A DNA stretch of 64,000 nt from JANOSH01 sp031415695 (GCA_031415695.1 JANOSH010000056.1:62001-126000), one strand, 5' to 3'. Counted from the first letter of the stretch, positions 41,089-50,328 are shown. The notes: generated by a model not told the origin, from the sequence alone. Numbers and translations: made by a program.

Positions 41089-41753
41089 CCAGGCTTGCGG
41101 AATGCGCACAGTCGGCCATCGGTGGCCGTCGACGACTTGTAGTACGCCGATTCGATCACCGCCAACTCGACAAGTTCGCCCATGTCGACCAGCCGTTCGA
41201 AACCGTGAGCGAAGCCGAGTGTGTTCCATACGGCGTGGTGCACGGCGCACACAAGATACCCACCCGGCTCGATGATGCGCACTACCTCGCTAAGACAGGT
41301 TGCGTCTACATGGCCGCTCGTGAAGGTTCCATTGCAAATAGCAGCACCGTAGGTTGCGTCGGCGATCGGCAGCGGTTTTGTGAGGTCGGCCACGACGAAC
41401 TCTTGATAGATGTTGCGGCGTTCAGCTTCGCCCATCATGTCGGTCGACAAGTCGAGACCGTCGAACGAGCCGAAACCATGGCGTACCAGTTCTGACCCGA
41501 CAAGGCCCGTGCCACACCCAAGGTCGATGACCCGTTGATTTCGCCACGGGACATGACGCGCAAACAGGTCGGTAAGTAGCCTGGGGGACACGTACCCGAG
41601 ACCATCGACCATGGTGGTGTCGTAGGTGGCTGCCCATTCGCGGTATAACTCTGCGCCCTCGGTCTGGGTAGCGAGCGCGTAGGCACGCCGAAGGAATTCA
41701 GCGTCTCGTTGGCCGACGTTCGGTGGGATCAGATCGTCATGCGACATCGCCAA
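41085..41753 (-). CDS. Class I SAM-dependent methyltransferase
   Basis: The 222-residue protein has the SAM-binding motif VIDLGCGTGLVGSELV near 74-89, the acidic-strand segment DGLDLSTDMMGEA near 97-109, and motif post-I/IV (GAAICNGTFTSGHV). The N-terminal half has a TPR-methyltransferase-like pattern (YREWAATYDTTMVDGLGY). Small-molecule substrate unknown. The upstream region carries a tandem palindrome-containing repeat. Confidence 0.88.
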   Translation of the reverse strand: MAMSHDDLIPPNVGQRDAEFLRRAYALATQTEGAELYREWAATYDTTMVDGLGYVSPRLLTDLFARHVPWRNQRVIDLGCGTGLVGSELVRHGFGSFDGLDLSTDMMGEAERRNIYQEFVVADLTKPLPIADATYGAAICNGTFTSGHVDATCLSEVVRIIEPGGYLVCAVHHAVWNTLGFAHGFERLVDMGELVELAVIESAYYKSSTATDGRLCAFRKPG

Positions 41754-41977
41754 ACCGTAGACCTTGGGAAGTCCAGATGCGTCCCGTCGCGCGCGCGATC
41801 AGCTGCAAAGTCGCGGCCTGTTGACCAGCGAGGAAGACCACGGGTCAGGCAAGGTCCTTGGTGCGGCGGCGTGGACCTATGTGGCTGGAACGCTGGCATC
41901 GGTCGGAACAACTTGCCATGTACGCATTGCCTCTGTGCGTGTTGGGCGGCCGCACCGCCTGGGGCTGGCTCCGCTCA
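41754..41977. other. Intergenic region, no gene seen
   Basis: Between the methyltransferase start and the repeat there is no coding pattern in any frame that I trust; a plus-strand open frame through it has no family character. It likely holds the methyltransferase promoter. Confidence 0.4.
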
Positions 41978-42061
41978 CCCTTTTCGCAACTGTTGCGGAT
42001 ACGGCCGGCTCTACCCTGCCCTTTTCCGCAACTGTTGCGCAGATGGCCGACCGGCCCTACC
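41978..42061. repeat. Tandem repeat of about 42 bases with palindromic core
   Basis: Two copies contain a T-tract followed by the 13-base palindrome cgcaactgttgcg (41985-41997 and 42027-42039, exactly 42 bases apart), then a similar GC-rich tail (gccgg...ctacc). The array lies between a hydrolase gene end and a methyltransferase start, both on the minus strand. Confidence 0.75.
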
Positions 42062-42063
42062 GG

Positions 42064-43629
42064 TTAGCAGGTCAAGCCCGCAGCGGGGCGGGTTTGGTTC
42101 ACGAGGAAGTTGTCGACTGCCTTGGTCACACAGGTGTTTGCCCGGTACCCGGTGTGTTGCTGAGCATTGACCGTGATGAGCACGCCATCTTCTAGCGCCT
42201 TGGCCATGTTCTGCGTGGCGACTAGTGGTGTGGCGGCATCGCCAGTTGTGCCGACCACCACAATGGGCCCGGCGCCCGCGCCTGTGACCTTCACCTTTGG
42301 CCTGCCCCGAGGTAAGTCGTTGCAACCATTTTCGGCGTTGACCGACATGGCCCCAAGCAACGGAGCTTGGGCCGCGAGTTGTTGGGCGAACTGCAGCAGT
42401 TCGGTGTGGCTCGACGGTCCCGGCTCGTCGAGACAGTTGATGGCGATGAGCGCGTCGAACAGGTTTTCGGTGTCGGTTGAACCTCGCTCGGTGTAGCCGT
42501 CGTACAGGCGCAACAACGGGGCGCCGTCACCCTTTTCGGCCGCGGCTAAGGCGGTGATCAACGCCGGCCAGAGCGACTCGCTGTACAGAGCGCTGGCTAC
42601 TGCGTAGTAGGCGATTCCCTGGCCGACAGCCGGGCGGCCCGGCTTGACGACAAGCGGCTTGGTATCGAGGCTCTGCATGAGCGCACTGAAGGCAGCGACG
42701 GGGTCCTCGCCACCGTGGAACACGCACCCATTGCGGGCCTTGCAGTACGCCAGCATGGCGTTCAGCGATGCTTCGAAACCCAGGGTTTGTTGTTGGATGC
42801 CGGTTTTCCAGTCGGCAGTAGGGTCCGACGCTCCGTCGATGACCATGGCGCGAACACCGGTCGGAAACAGGGTTGCGTACACGGCCCCAAGCGCACTCCC
42901 GTAGCTGAAACCGAAGTAGCTGATTTTGTCGACGGCCAGGGCACGGCGTAGCTGGTCCATATCGCGGGCGCTGTCCTCGGTGGACACGAACGCCAACTGG
43001 CGACCCGATCGTGCTCGGCACCCAGCGGCAAAGTCGGCGTTGGCTTTCTGCAGCGCCAACTCCTCGTCGGGAGAATCGGGTGACGGGTCGACTGATAGCA
43101 GCGTGTCGACATCGTCGATGCAGTCGATTGGCGCCGACTGGCCGGTGCCACGCGGGTCCCACGCCACAAGGTCGAAGCGTGCCAAGAGTTCCGACGTGAA
43201 GTAGCCGGCTGCGGAATCGACCATGACCGATCCCGGTACGCCGGGGCCACCAGGGTTCACCAGCAACGGCCCGACAGATTTGCCAGTTGCAGCTCGGCGT
43301 TTGACGAACAACTCGATGGTTTCGCCATTGTCGGGCTTGGTGTAGTCGAGGGGAACAACAAGTTCGGCGCACTGAACCTTGGTTCCGCAGGTCTTCCACA
43401 CAAGCGGAGCGGGGGCGGGCGGCGTGGGAAGCTGACCTGTCGAAACGGTGGTCGCCGGCGCCGACGACACGCCTGGCGTTGGGGCGATTGTGGTGTCCGG
43501 CGCCGTTGCCGGCCGACTGGTACTGGTTGTTGCGGCCGGATCGGGGGCCGCGACACCAACGTCAGGCAGGGGCGCAGTTCCGCACGCACACAGAGCCAAG
43601 AGTAGAAGTGAGACCATCGTCCGACGCAC
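42064..43629 (-). CDS. Secreted alpha/beta-hydrolase, tripeptidyl aminopeptidase-like
   Basis: The 521-residue protein has a lipoprotein signal (VSLLLLALCACGTA), a Thr/Pro-rich linker (about 20-75) and an alpha/beta-hydrolase core. Motifs: VNPGGPGVPGS near 125, WDPRGTGQS near 156, nucleophile elbow GFSYGSALG near 239, TTGDAATPLV near 461 with the catalytic Asp, and QQHTGYRANTC near 490 with the His. The C-terminal TAP-like domain is typical of Streptomyces tripeptidyl aminopeptidases and mycobacterial lipoprotein hydrolases (CaeA). Confidence 0.92.
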   Translation of the reverse strand: MRRTMVSLLLLALCACGTAPLPDVGVAAPDPAATTSTSRPATAPDTTIAPTPGVSSAPATTVSTGQLPTPPAPAPLVWKTCGTKVQCAELVVPLDYTKPDNGETIELFVKRRAATGKSVGPLLVNPGGPGVPGSVMVDSAAGYFTSELLARFDLVAWDPRGTGQSAPIDCIDDVDTLLSVDPSPDSPDEELALQKANADFAAGCRARSGRQLAFVSTEDSARDMDQLRRALAVDKISYFGFSYGSALGAVYATLFPTGVRAMVIDGASDPTADWKTGIQQQTLGFEASLNAMLAYCKARNGCVFHGGEDPVAAFSALMQSLDTKPLVVKPGRPAVGQGIAYYAVASALYSESLWPALITALAAAEKGDGAPLLRLYDGYTERGSTDTENLFDALIAINCLDEPGPSSHTELLQFAQQLAAQAPLLGAMSVNAENGCNDLPRGRPKVKVTGAGAGPIVVVGTTGDAATPLVATQNMAKALEDGVLITVNAQQHTGYRANTCVTKAVDNFLVNQTRPAAGLTC

Positions 43630-43642
43630 GACTCAACAGCCT

Positions 43643-45523
43643 ATGACCGTAACGACCCGTACACTCATCACCATGATGTGGCATGGAATGGGCGACGCAG
43701 CGGCCGTCAAGGGAAAGCGATTGGATCGAAACCTGTTGCGCCGGGCGTGGGCCATGGCGCACCCGTATCGACGGCTGATCTTTACGGTGCTCGGACTCAT
43801 CGTGATCGATGCATTGTTGTCGCTGGTGCCACCGTTCCTGTTTCGTTCCATCATCGACACGGCTATCCCTCAAGCCCGACGCAGCATGGTCACCTGGCTT
43901 GCGGTCTTTATCGTTCTGGCCGCGCTCGCCGACGGCGGTGTGACGTTGTTGCGGCGATGGTGTTCATCGCGGGTGGGCGAAGGCCTCATCTACACACTGC
44001 GTACGACGCTCTTCGACAAGGTGCAACGGATGCCGGTTGCGTTCTTCACTCGCACCCAGACCGGGGCGCTTATCAGCAGGCTCAACAACGACGTAGTGGG
44101 GGCGCAACGCGCCGTGACCGGCACGCTCGAACAGGTCGTTTCGAACTCCATCACGCTGGTTGTTGGGCTCACGGCGATGTTCATTTTGGAATGGCGTCTG
44201 AGTTTGTTGGCGCTGGTGATTCTGCCGGTGTTCGTTATCCCTGCCAAGCGTGTTGGTCGAAAACTGTCGGTGCTGTTCCGTGAGCAGATGAACTTCAACG
44301 CTGCGATGAATAGCCAGATGACCGAACGGTTCAACGTGTCGGGCGCTCAGCTCGTGAAGCTCTATGGGCGGTACCCCGACGAGCTCGACGCGTTCGGTCA
44401 GCGAGCCGCGTCGGTACGAGACATTGGTGTGCGTTCCGCCATGTTGGGCCGCGTCTTCTTCGTCGGACTGTCGGTCGCAGGCGCGGTTGGGGCAGCGGCG
44501 CTGTATGGATGGGGCGGCCACCTCGCTATAGCTGGCGATGTCACGCCTGGCACGTTGGTGGCGTTGGTGGCGTTAGCAGGTCGGGTGTATGAACCGCTAA
44601 CGCAACTCACCAATGCCCGCATCGACGTCATGACGTCGATGGTCAGTTTCGAGCGGGTGTTCGAGTTGCTCGACGCCCCCGTGTCCATCGCCGATGCAGC
44701 CGGCGCGATCGACCTAGTGGCGCCTTTCGGACGTGTGCAATTCGACCATGTCAGCTTCCGCTACCCCGCTGCCGAGCAGGTCTCTGTGGCATCCCTTGAG
44801 TTGCCGGGCTCTACCGAACTGCCTGTCGAAGTAGGCCGGGATGTTCTTGTCGACATCGACCTCACGATCGAACCGGGACAGATGGTTGCTCTCGTTGGCC
44901 CGTCGGGCGCGGGCAAGACCACCCTCGCCAACCTGGTCACTCGTCTGTACGACGCAACGTCGGGTGCAGTGCGAATTGACGGACACGACGTGCGTAGCCT
45001 GACCATGGCGTCGGTATCGGCGGCAATTGGCACGGTTCCTCAAGACCCGCACCTGTTCCACGAATCGGTGGCCAGCAACCTTCGATACGCCAAGCCCGAT
45101 GCAACGTCGGAGGAACTTGTCGCGGCGTGCCGGGCCGCCCAGATCCACGACGTCATCGCTGCGCTGTCCGACGGGTACGACACGGTTGTTGGCGAGCGTG
45201 GCTACCGCATGTCGGGAGGCGAAAAGCAGCGTCTCGCCATCGCGCGAATGTTGCTGAAGAACCCGGCGGTCGTGGTGCTCGACGAAGCTACGAGCCATCT
45301 CGACAGCGAGAACGAGTTCCTTGTGCAAGAAGCGCTAGAGACCGCCCTCGCCAACCGAACGTCGATCGTGATTGCGCACCGGCTGTCCACTATTCGCTCG
45401 GCCGACTTGATCTGTGTGATCGACGAAGGCCGCATCGTCCAACGGGGCACGCACAACGAGCTACTGGCCTCGGGCGGACTGTACGCCGACCTACACCGCG
45501 TGCTCACCGCCGAACCTGCCTAA
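43643..45523 (+). CDS. ABC exporter (fused transmembrane and ATPase domains)
   Basis: From the ATG at 43643 (another at 43673) the protein has 626 residues. A six-helix transmembrane domain (about 35-335) is followed by an ATPase with Walker A GPSGAGKTT near 420, signature MSGGEKQR near 525, Walker B VVVLDEATSHLD near 544 and H-loop IAHRLSTI near 576. A Pro/Glu-rich insert of about 20 residues sits between the first beta strand (FRYPAAEQV) and the rest of the ATPase. Exporter of unknown substrate. Upstream codons lack coding character. Confidence 0.9.
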   Translation: MTVTTRTLITMMWHGMGDAAAVKGKRLDRNLLRRAWAMAHPYRRLIFTVLGLIVIDALLSLVPPFLFRSIIDTAIPQARRSMVTWLAVFIVLAALADGGVTLLRRWCSSRVGEGLIYTLRTTLFDKVQRMPVAFFTRTQTGALISRLNNDVVGAQRAVTGTLEQVVSNSITLVVGLTAMFILEWRLSLLALVILPVFVIPAKRVGRKLSVLFREQMNFNAAMNSQMTERFNVSGAQLVKLYGRYPDELDAFGQRAASVRDIGVRSAMLGRVFFVGLSVAGAVGAAALYGWGGHLAIAGDVTPGTLVALVALAGRVYEPLTQLTNARIDVMTSMVSFERVFELLDAPVSIADAAGAIDLVAPFGRVQFDHVSFRYPAAEQVSVASLELPGSTELPVEVGRDVLVDIDLTIEPGQMVALVGPSGAGKTTLANLVTRLYDATSGAVRIDGHDVRSLTMASVSAAIGTVPQDPHLFHESVASNLRYAKPDATSEELVAACRAAQIHDVIAALSDGYDTVVGERGYRMSGGEKQRLAIARMLLKNPAVVVLDEATSHLDSENEFLVQEALETALANRTSIVIAHRLSTIRSADLICVIDEGRIVQRGTHNELLASGGLYADLHRVLTAEPA

Positions 45524-45636
45524 TGCCGGAGAGCCTCGATGACGAACTGGCCAAGGCCGACAGAGCCGCGTACGAGAGGTACCCTGAGCGAATCGACCCG
45601 TTTTGGCAGAATGCCGAAGCGTGGGGCGAGGCGTGA
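45523..45636 (+). CDS. Possible 37-residue small protein coupled to the ABC exporter
   Basis: The ATG at 45523 overlaps the exporter's TAA stop (TAATG). The product (PESLDDELAKADRAAYERYP, then IDPFWQNAEAWGEA) is acidic and helical. Its codon use resembles that of real genes. It has no family that I recognise. Confidence 0.4.
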   Translation: MPESLDDELAKADRAAYERYPERIDPFWQNAEAWGEA

Positions 45637-45805
45637 ACCGAGCTGAAATCTGGATGGCTCGAGTCTGTCGAAAGAGTCGAGCAGTACTTGGCGCTGACGC
45701 GTCCGGGGTGATTGATTTTCGCGAGCTAGTCACTGGTGGCAGCGATCACGACCCAGCTGCGCGGCATTGCAACCGGAGTTGCCTTCGACAAGCCTGGGAG
45801 GCCAT

Positions 45806-46252
45806 GTGATCGCACGGGGACCGTTTAGGTCGGCACCGTTGAACGTAGGCACAGCGGCCCTGTGGGGCGTTTGCGGTCTCGTGACGGCCAGTGGAGCGGG
45901 GGTCGGCATCTCGACTGATGAGCAGGCGCAAGTGCTCATCCTCGCTACTTTCACGGCCCTCTTCGGATGGCTCGTCTTCCGGGCACTGCGCGCAGGAGTC
46001 CACGTTCGGGATCGTGACCTCGTTCTGCGGGGATACTTTCGTACCAGGCGGGTTCCGCTATCGGATATTTCCGATGTCACGGTAGATCGGGCGGATTCAC
46101 TGTTGCCGTGGAACAGCCTTCGAATCGCTCGAACAGACGGTTCCTCGCGCACTGTTTCCGAGGTGTCATCTCTCCGAGATGGGCGTAACTCCACCGTCGC
46201 AATTGCGGTCGCCGCCGTGCGAGAACTTTGCGGGCTGCCGGTTACGGACTAG
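45806..46252 (+). CDS. Membrane protein with PH-like domain
   Basis: I chose the GTG at 45806 because GGGAGG lies just before it; a TTG at 45767 would add 13 residues. The 148-residue protein has two hydrophobic helices (about 18-38 and 44-62) followed by a PH-like domain (VRDRDLVLRGYFRTRRVPLSDI near 71-92) as in bacterial PH-domain membrane proteins. Function unknown. Confidence 0.7.
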   Translation: MIARGPFRSAPLNVGTAALWGVCGLVTASGAGVGISTDEQAQVLILATFTALFGWLVFRALRAGVHVRDRDLVLRGYFRTRRVPLSDISDVTVDRADSLLPWNSLRIARTDGSSRTVSEVSSLRDGRNSTVAIAVAAVRELCGLPVTD

Positions 46253-46512
46253 TGACCCGACGTCCACGCCAACGGTTGTCGGGGAGCCCCAGGTTGGGTC
46301 GGTGCCAGAGTGCGCTTCCCCAATCGGCTGTGCCAACGTCATCGTTCGATGTGACAGTACGCGACGGGTGTCTGTGGTGGAATTTAGCGATTTGAGGCCC
46401 TCGCTTCGGAGGGGTCGTGGAAGGCATGGGCGACGCTGTGTTGCGTGTGGCTTTGCCCGGAGAGTCTTGATTACCGCCCAATCCTCATCGTTCCCACGCG
46501 CGGCACCGGCTC

Positions 46513-46597
46513 GCTACCCAACTGAACACGTTCTCGCCCGGCTGCCGAGTCGGTTTTCGTTCCTGTGGTCGGGCGAGATGGTGTTCAGTTGGGTAGC
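46513..46597. repeat. Long imperfect inverted repeat
   Basis: Arms 46513-46529 and 46581-46597 are perfectly complementary over 17 bases. After two mismatches, 46532-46540 and 46570-46578 add nine more pairs, leaving a 29-base loop. It lies 65 bases before an acyl-CoA ligase gene in a 409-base stretch (46253-46661) in which I see no other feature. Confidence 0.8.
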
Positions 46598-46661
46598 CTG
46601 GCTGACTTGGCTGGAGTCTCTCTCGACCGAGCCGTGAGTTGGCTCGCTACAATCGTGAGCG

Positions 46662-48209
46662 ATGATTCACTACAGCCCGCTGCCCGACGTCACCATCCCC
46701 GACCTCGCTCTCACCGACTTCGTTCTGCAGGGCGCTTCGTCTCGTGCCGACAAGCCTGCGCTTATCGACGGGCCTACCGGACGCACCATCACCTACGGCC
46801 AACTCGACGCCGCCGTTCGTTCCCTAGCCGGTGGCCTCGTGGCTCGCGGGTTCGCCAAGGGCGACGTGCTGGCACTGATGGCGCCCAACATCCCCGAGTA
46901 CGCCGTTGTCTTCCATGGTGTTGCCTTTGCCGGTGGTGTGATCACGACCGTAAACCCGACGTACACCGAACGCGAAGTGCACCATCAACTGGTCGACGCC
47001 GGTGCAATAATCCTGGTGACAATTCCGATGTTCCTCGACACCGCTCGCGCTGCGGCCGTTGGCACCGCGGTTACCGAGATTTTCGTGATGGGCGACGTCG
47101 AGGGAACCGAGCCGCTCACGGCCCTGTTCGGCCCCGCGCTGGCCACACAGATACCCGTGTCACCCGACGACTTGGTTGCGCTGCCGTATTCGTCGGGCAC
47201 AACGGGGCTTTCCAAAGGGGTGATGCTTACCCACCGAAACCTAGTTGCCAACATTCTGCAAACGAGCGTGCCGGCCGGGCTCGAGGAGAACGAGGTAATC
47301 ATTGCGGTCTTGCCGTTCTTTCATATCTACGGCATGCAGGTCTTGATGAACTGCGGCTTGGCTGTCGGAGCCACCGTGGTCACCATGCCCAGGTTCGACC
47401 TCGAACAGTTCCTCACGCTGCACCAGACCTATGGCATTACCCGGTCATTCGTTGCTCCGCCGATAGTTGTCGCGCTCGCCAAACACCCCATAGTCGACTC
47501 GTTCGATCTGTCGACCCTGCGTCAGGTTTTCTCGGGTGCGGCACCTTTGTCGGCCGAACTGGCCCTCGAAGCCGGTGCTCGCATCGGATGCGAGGTCGTG
47601 CAGGGCTTCGGCATGACCGAACTGTCGCCCGTGTCACACCTCACGCCGCTCGGCTGGTTCAAACCGGGGTCAGTGGGTGTCACAGCCCCTAATACCGAAA
47701 CGATGATTGTCGACCCGGCAACGGGTGAGTCGCTAGGGCTCGATGCCGACGGAGAATTGTGGGTGCGCGGTCCGCAGGTGATGGCGGGGTATTTGAACAA
47801 CCCGGCGGCCACTAAGGCAACTGTTGATGCCGATGGCTGGCTTCACTCGGGCGACATCGGCCATATCGACAGCGACGGTCACCTGTATGTCGTCGACCGG
47901 CTCAAAGAACTCATCAAGTTCAAGGGCTTCCAGGTGCCACCGGCCGAGCTTGAGGCGTTGCTGCTCACGCATCCATCGGTCGCCGATGCCGCGGTAATCG
48001 GTGTTGCCGACGACGAGGCCGGAGAAATTCCGGTTGGTTACGTTGTGGTTCGCCCCGATCACTCGGTCACCGCCGAAGAAATCATGGCGTTCGTAGCCGG
48101 GCAGGTCGCGAGTTACAAGCAGGTGCGACGCGTCATCTTCATCGACTCGGTACCCAAGTCGGCGTCGGGCAAGATTCTGCGGCGTCTGCTTCGCGATCAG
48201 GCGAGCTAG
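46662..48209 (+). CDS. 4-coumarate-CoA ligase-like/fatty acyl-CoA ligase
   Basis: The 515-residue AMP-forming ligase has YSSGTTGLSKGVMLTHRN near 176-193, FGMTELSPV near 322, the adenylation motif YLVDRLKELIKFKG-like segment near 409-422 (LYVVDRLKELIKFKGFQVPP), and a C-terminal Lys region PKSASGKILRR near 500. The pattern is nearest to 4-coumarate or medium-chain acyl-CoA ligases. It stands alone after the large inverted repeat. Confidence 0.92.
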   Translation: MIHYSPLPDVTIPDLALTDFVLQGASSRADKPALIDGPTGRTITYGQLDAAVRSLAGGLVARGFAKGDVLALMAPNIPEYAVVFHGVAFAGGVITTVNPTYTEREVHHQLVDAGAIILVTIPMFLDTARAAAVGTAVTEIFVMGDVEGTEPLTALFGPALATQIPVSPDDLVALPYSSGTTGLSKGVMLTHRNLVANILQTSVPAGLEENEVIIAVLPFFHIYGMQVLMNCGLAVGATVVTMPRFDLEQFLTLHQTYGITRSFVAPPIVVALAKHPIVDSFDLSTLRQVFSGAAPLSAELALEAGARIGCEVVQGFGMTELSPVSHLTPLGWFKPGSVGVTAPNTETMIVDPATGESLGLDADGELWVRGPQVMAGYLNNPAATKATVDADGWLHSGDIGHIDSDGHLYVVDRLKELIKFKGFQVPPAELEALLLTHPSVADAAVIGVADDEAGEIPVGYVVVRPDHSVTAEEIMAFVAGQVASYKQVRRVIFIDSVPKSASGKILRRLLRDQAS

Positions 48210-48340
48210 CAGCGCTACATCAACCGAGGTGGGTGCGCACCTCACAGAAGACGCCCGGCGCTCGGGCAAGTCGCACCCCGTCCGACCGCCGTCAAACCGG
48301 ATTGCGTAGTATTGCGTTCCGTGGCATCAGCGTTACTTGA

Positions 48341-48985
48341 GTGGATCAGATCGGTGACGGTGGGCTGGAAACCGTCGATCGTTGTGTGTTCCGACAGGAC
48401 GCTGACCACGAGTGGCCCTTGACCGCTCAGAACTCCGCCCACCTGCGCGAGACGCTCACGAAGGCCGGGCACCTGCTGCCGCTGCCGAGCGAGCCGCCGC
48501 TTCTCTCGCGACGGCTGAGATCGCCGAAGGTACCGAGCGTTCGTTTCCTGATCTTGAGTTCAGCGGTCATCAAATGCGCACGGGTCAAACAACTGAAGAT
48601 TGGAACGCCGTCGACGAATCTCAACAACCGGATCGCGCTTTACACAGGCAACACTTACTTCCTGGGGCCAGACCTGAAGTTCTCGGGCATCCTGCGCCCG
48701 TTCTCGGACTATGCCGAGCAGATCTCGATCGTCGTTCTTTATCGGTTCGACCCCACGATCCCGGAGCGGATCGCCGACGTTCAAGTGGTCGCGCATGAGA
48801 CATGGCGGATCGGCTCTAAAGCTCGAGCGTCAGCCACACGCGAGTACATCGGCTCGGTGCAGAAACTCGATGATGTCGTGAACGGAAATGGCGAGTTCGC
48901 CTCGGCGAAGGAGTTCTACGACTTCTGGCGGCACAGCGGCCGCAAGTGGAAGCAGTCTCCTGAAGCCGAACGCCTCATCCGTTAG
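48341..48985 (+). CDS. Hypothetical protein converging on a C5 methyltransferase gene
   Basis: The frame codes for up to 214 residues with coding character mainly from about 48590: NNRIALYTGNTYFLGPDLKF, ISIVVLYRFDPTIPERIADV, and AKEFYDFWRHSGRKWKQSPE. The first part is doubtful because another frame looks equally good before 48590, so a frameshift or a later start is possible. Standing 24 bases from a converging C5 methyltransferase gene, it could be a restriction enzyme or its remnant. No family recognised. Confidence 0.45.
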   Translation: MDQIGDGGLETVDRCVFRQDADHEWPLTAQNSAHLRETLTKAGHLLPLPSEPPLLSRRLRSPKVPSVRFLILSSAVIKCARVKQLKIGTPSTNLNNRIALYTGNTYFLGPDLKFSGILRPFSDYAEQISIVVLYRFDPTIPERIADVQVVAHETWRIGSKARASATREYIGSVQKLDDVVNGNGEFASAKEFYDFWRHSGRKWKQSPEAERLIR

Positions 48986-49009
48986 GAATTCGAGCGCCGA
49001 CCCCGATAA

Positions 49010-50116
49010 CTACTTGCCGGCCGACGCGACGCCTTCGGCGACGCGTTGTGCTAGCAGCGGCGGTACCGAGTTGCCGACCTGCGACTGAACCGATGCACGC
49101 TTGCCGACAAACTCGAACGCCTCGGGATACGTGAACAGGCGGCGTAGTTCCGGCACGCGGAGCCTTCGATTGTCCCAGTGGAACGGCCCGACGTTCGGGC
49201 CGGGCTGAGCTTGAATAGTTGGCGACGGACGCTCCGGCTTCAACTTCAGCAGGAACGACCAGTAGCGCGAGCGCCAGTCAAAGATCGGCTTCGGATAACC
49301 TTTTTCGGCCGTGTAGTGAAGGTAGTTGCCGCCGGGTGGGATCTCTGGAAGGAGATGGCCCCATCGGCCGCGAATGACCTCTTCGGATTCTGGCGTCGTG
49401 ACCAAGCCGGCGAGCGCTTCGCCTGTTGTGACGTGCGGCTTTGGGCCTGAGCCGGATGGCCGACGTTCCCAAGTGCCGGAGTGTGTCGGTTCGGGCAGAT
49501 CCGGAACGGTCTCGCCTCTCGCGGCTCCGACGATGAACAGTCGCGGACGGGCCTGTGGAACGCCGTAGTCGGCGGCATTGAGCACGGCCCACTTGAACCG
49601 GTAACCCGCTGCGGTGATCTCACGTTGGAGTCGCTCGAACGCAGGACGACTCGCCTTGTTGTCGAAGGTGAGGGCGTAAACATTTTCGAGGATGAAGTGG
49701 CGTGGCCGTGCCTCGGCTAACACGCGGGTGTACGCCTGGAGCAAGCTCGCCGCAGGGTCTTCGCCGTCGCGTTTCCAATCGAGCCAGAAACCCGACTTCG
49801 AGAACGCCACGCACGGCGGGCCTCCGACCAGGAGGTCGGGGCGCTCGCGCCGTTCGAAGCCTCCTGCCTTGAGTACGTCCTTTGTCGATAACCCCGATAG
49901 GCCTCCCGTCGCCAACGAGTACAGGTCACCGCGCACAACCTCCTGCAGAGCCGGGAAATGCTCGGAGGCGTTCTTCTCCATGGTGTCGGCTGCGTCGTGA
50001 TCCCACTCGACAGCTACGCGCGTACTGAAACCGGCCTGTTCAATGCGCACTTCGCTTAGGCCGGTCAAACGAAGCTGTACCCCTGCCGCCGGTGGGCGGC
50101 GTGCATTGCTGGTCAT
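49010..50116 (-). CDS. C5 cytosine DNA methyltransferase with degenerate motif I
   Basis: The ATG at 50116 gives 368 residues; a start at 50185 would add 23. Motifs IV (GGPPCVAFSKSG near 97), VI (ENVYAL near 146), VIII (QARPRLFIVG) and X (SQVGNSVPPLLAQRVAEG near 342) are intact. The N-terminal SAM-binding motif (usually DLFxGxGG) reads LRLTGLSEVRIEQAGF, two residues short and without the glycine loop. Activity is doubtful. The protein converges on the uncertain gene at 48341. Confidence 0.8.
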   Translation of the reverse strand: MTSNARRPPAAGVQLRLTGLSEVRIEQAGFSTRVAVEWDHDAADTMEKNASEHFPALQEVVRGDLYSLATGGLSGLSTKDVLKAGGFERRERPDLLVGGPPCVAFSKSGFWLDWKRDGEDPAASLLQAYTRVLAEARPRHFILENVYALTFDNKASRPAFERLQREITAAGYRFKWAVLNAADYGVPQARPRLFIVGAARGETVPDLPEPTHSGTWERRPSGSGPKPHVTTGEALAGLVTTPESEEVIRGRWGHLLPEIPPGGNYLHYTAEKGYPKPIFDWRSRYWSFLLKLKPERPSPTIQAQPGPNVGPFHWDNRRLRVPELRRLFTYPEAFEFVGKRASVQSQVGNSVPPLLAQRVAEGVASAGK

Positions 50117-50328
50117 CGAGAGAGCATGAACCCCCGGTGTGACAGAGTTTTCTCCGTGCTTGCACACCCGCTCTATGCGGTCCACTCGGCCGGCGGACTC
50201 GGCGAGGCCTGCGACGCGAACGCGTCGTTGCGTGCGAACGGACTACGGCGGAGAATGCGGCAGAGTTCGGTGTCGTAGCTACCGGGGTCGAGTTCACGAT
50301 TCGCCGAGAGTTGCGAAAGTAGGTCGAT

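Noticed and set aside
41764..42195. Plus-strand open frame of 143 residues
   Set aside because: It runs through the tandem repeat and into the end of the hydrolase gene without a family pattern or ribosome site.
43448..43642. Longer start of the ABC exporter
   Set aside because: These codons are antisense to the signal region of the hydrolase and lack exporter character.
46179..46637. Plus-strand open frame of 152 residues
   Set aside because: It crosses the big inverted repeat, has no family pattern and overlaps the end of the PH-domain gene.
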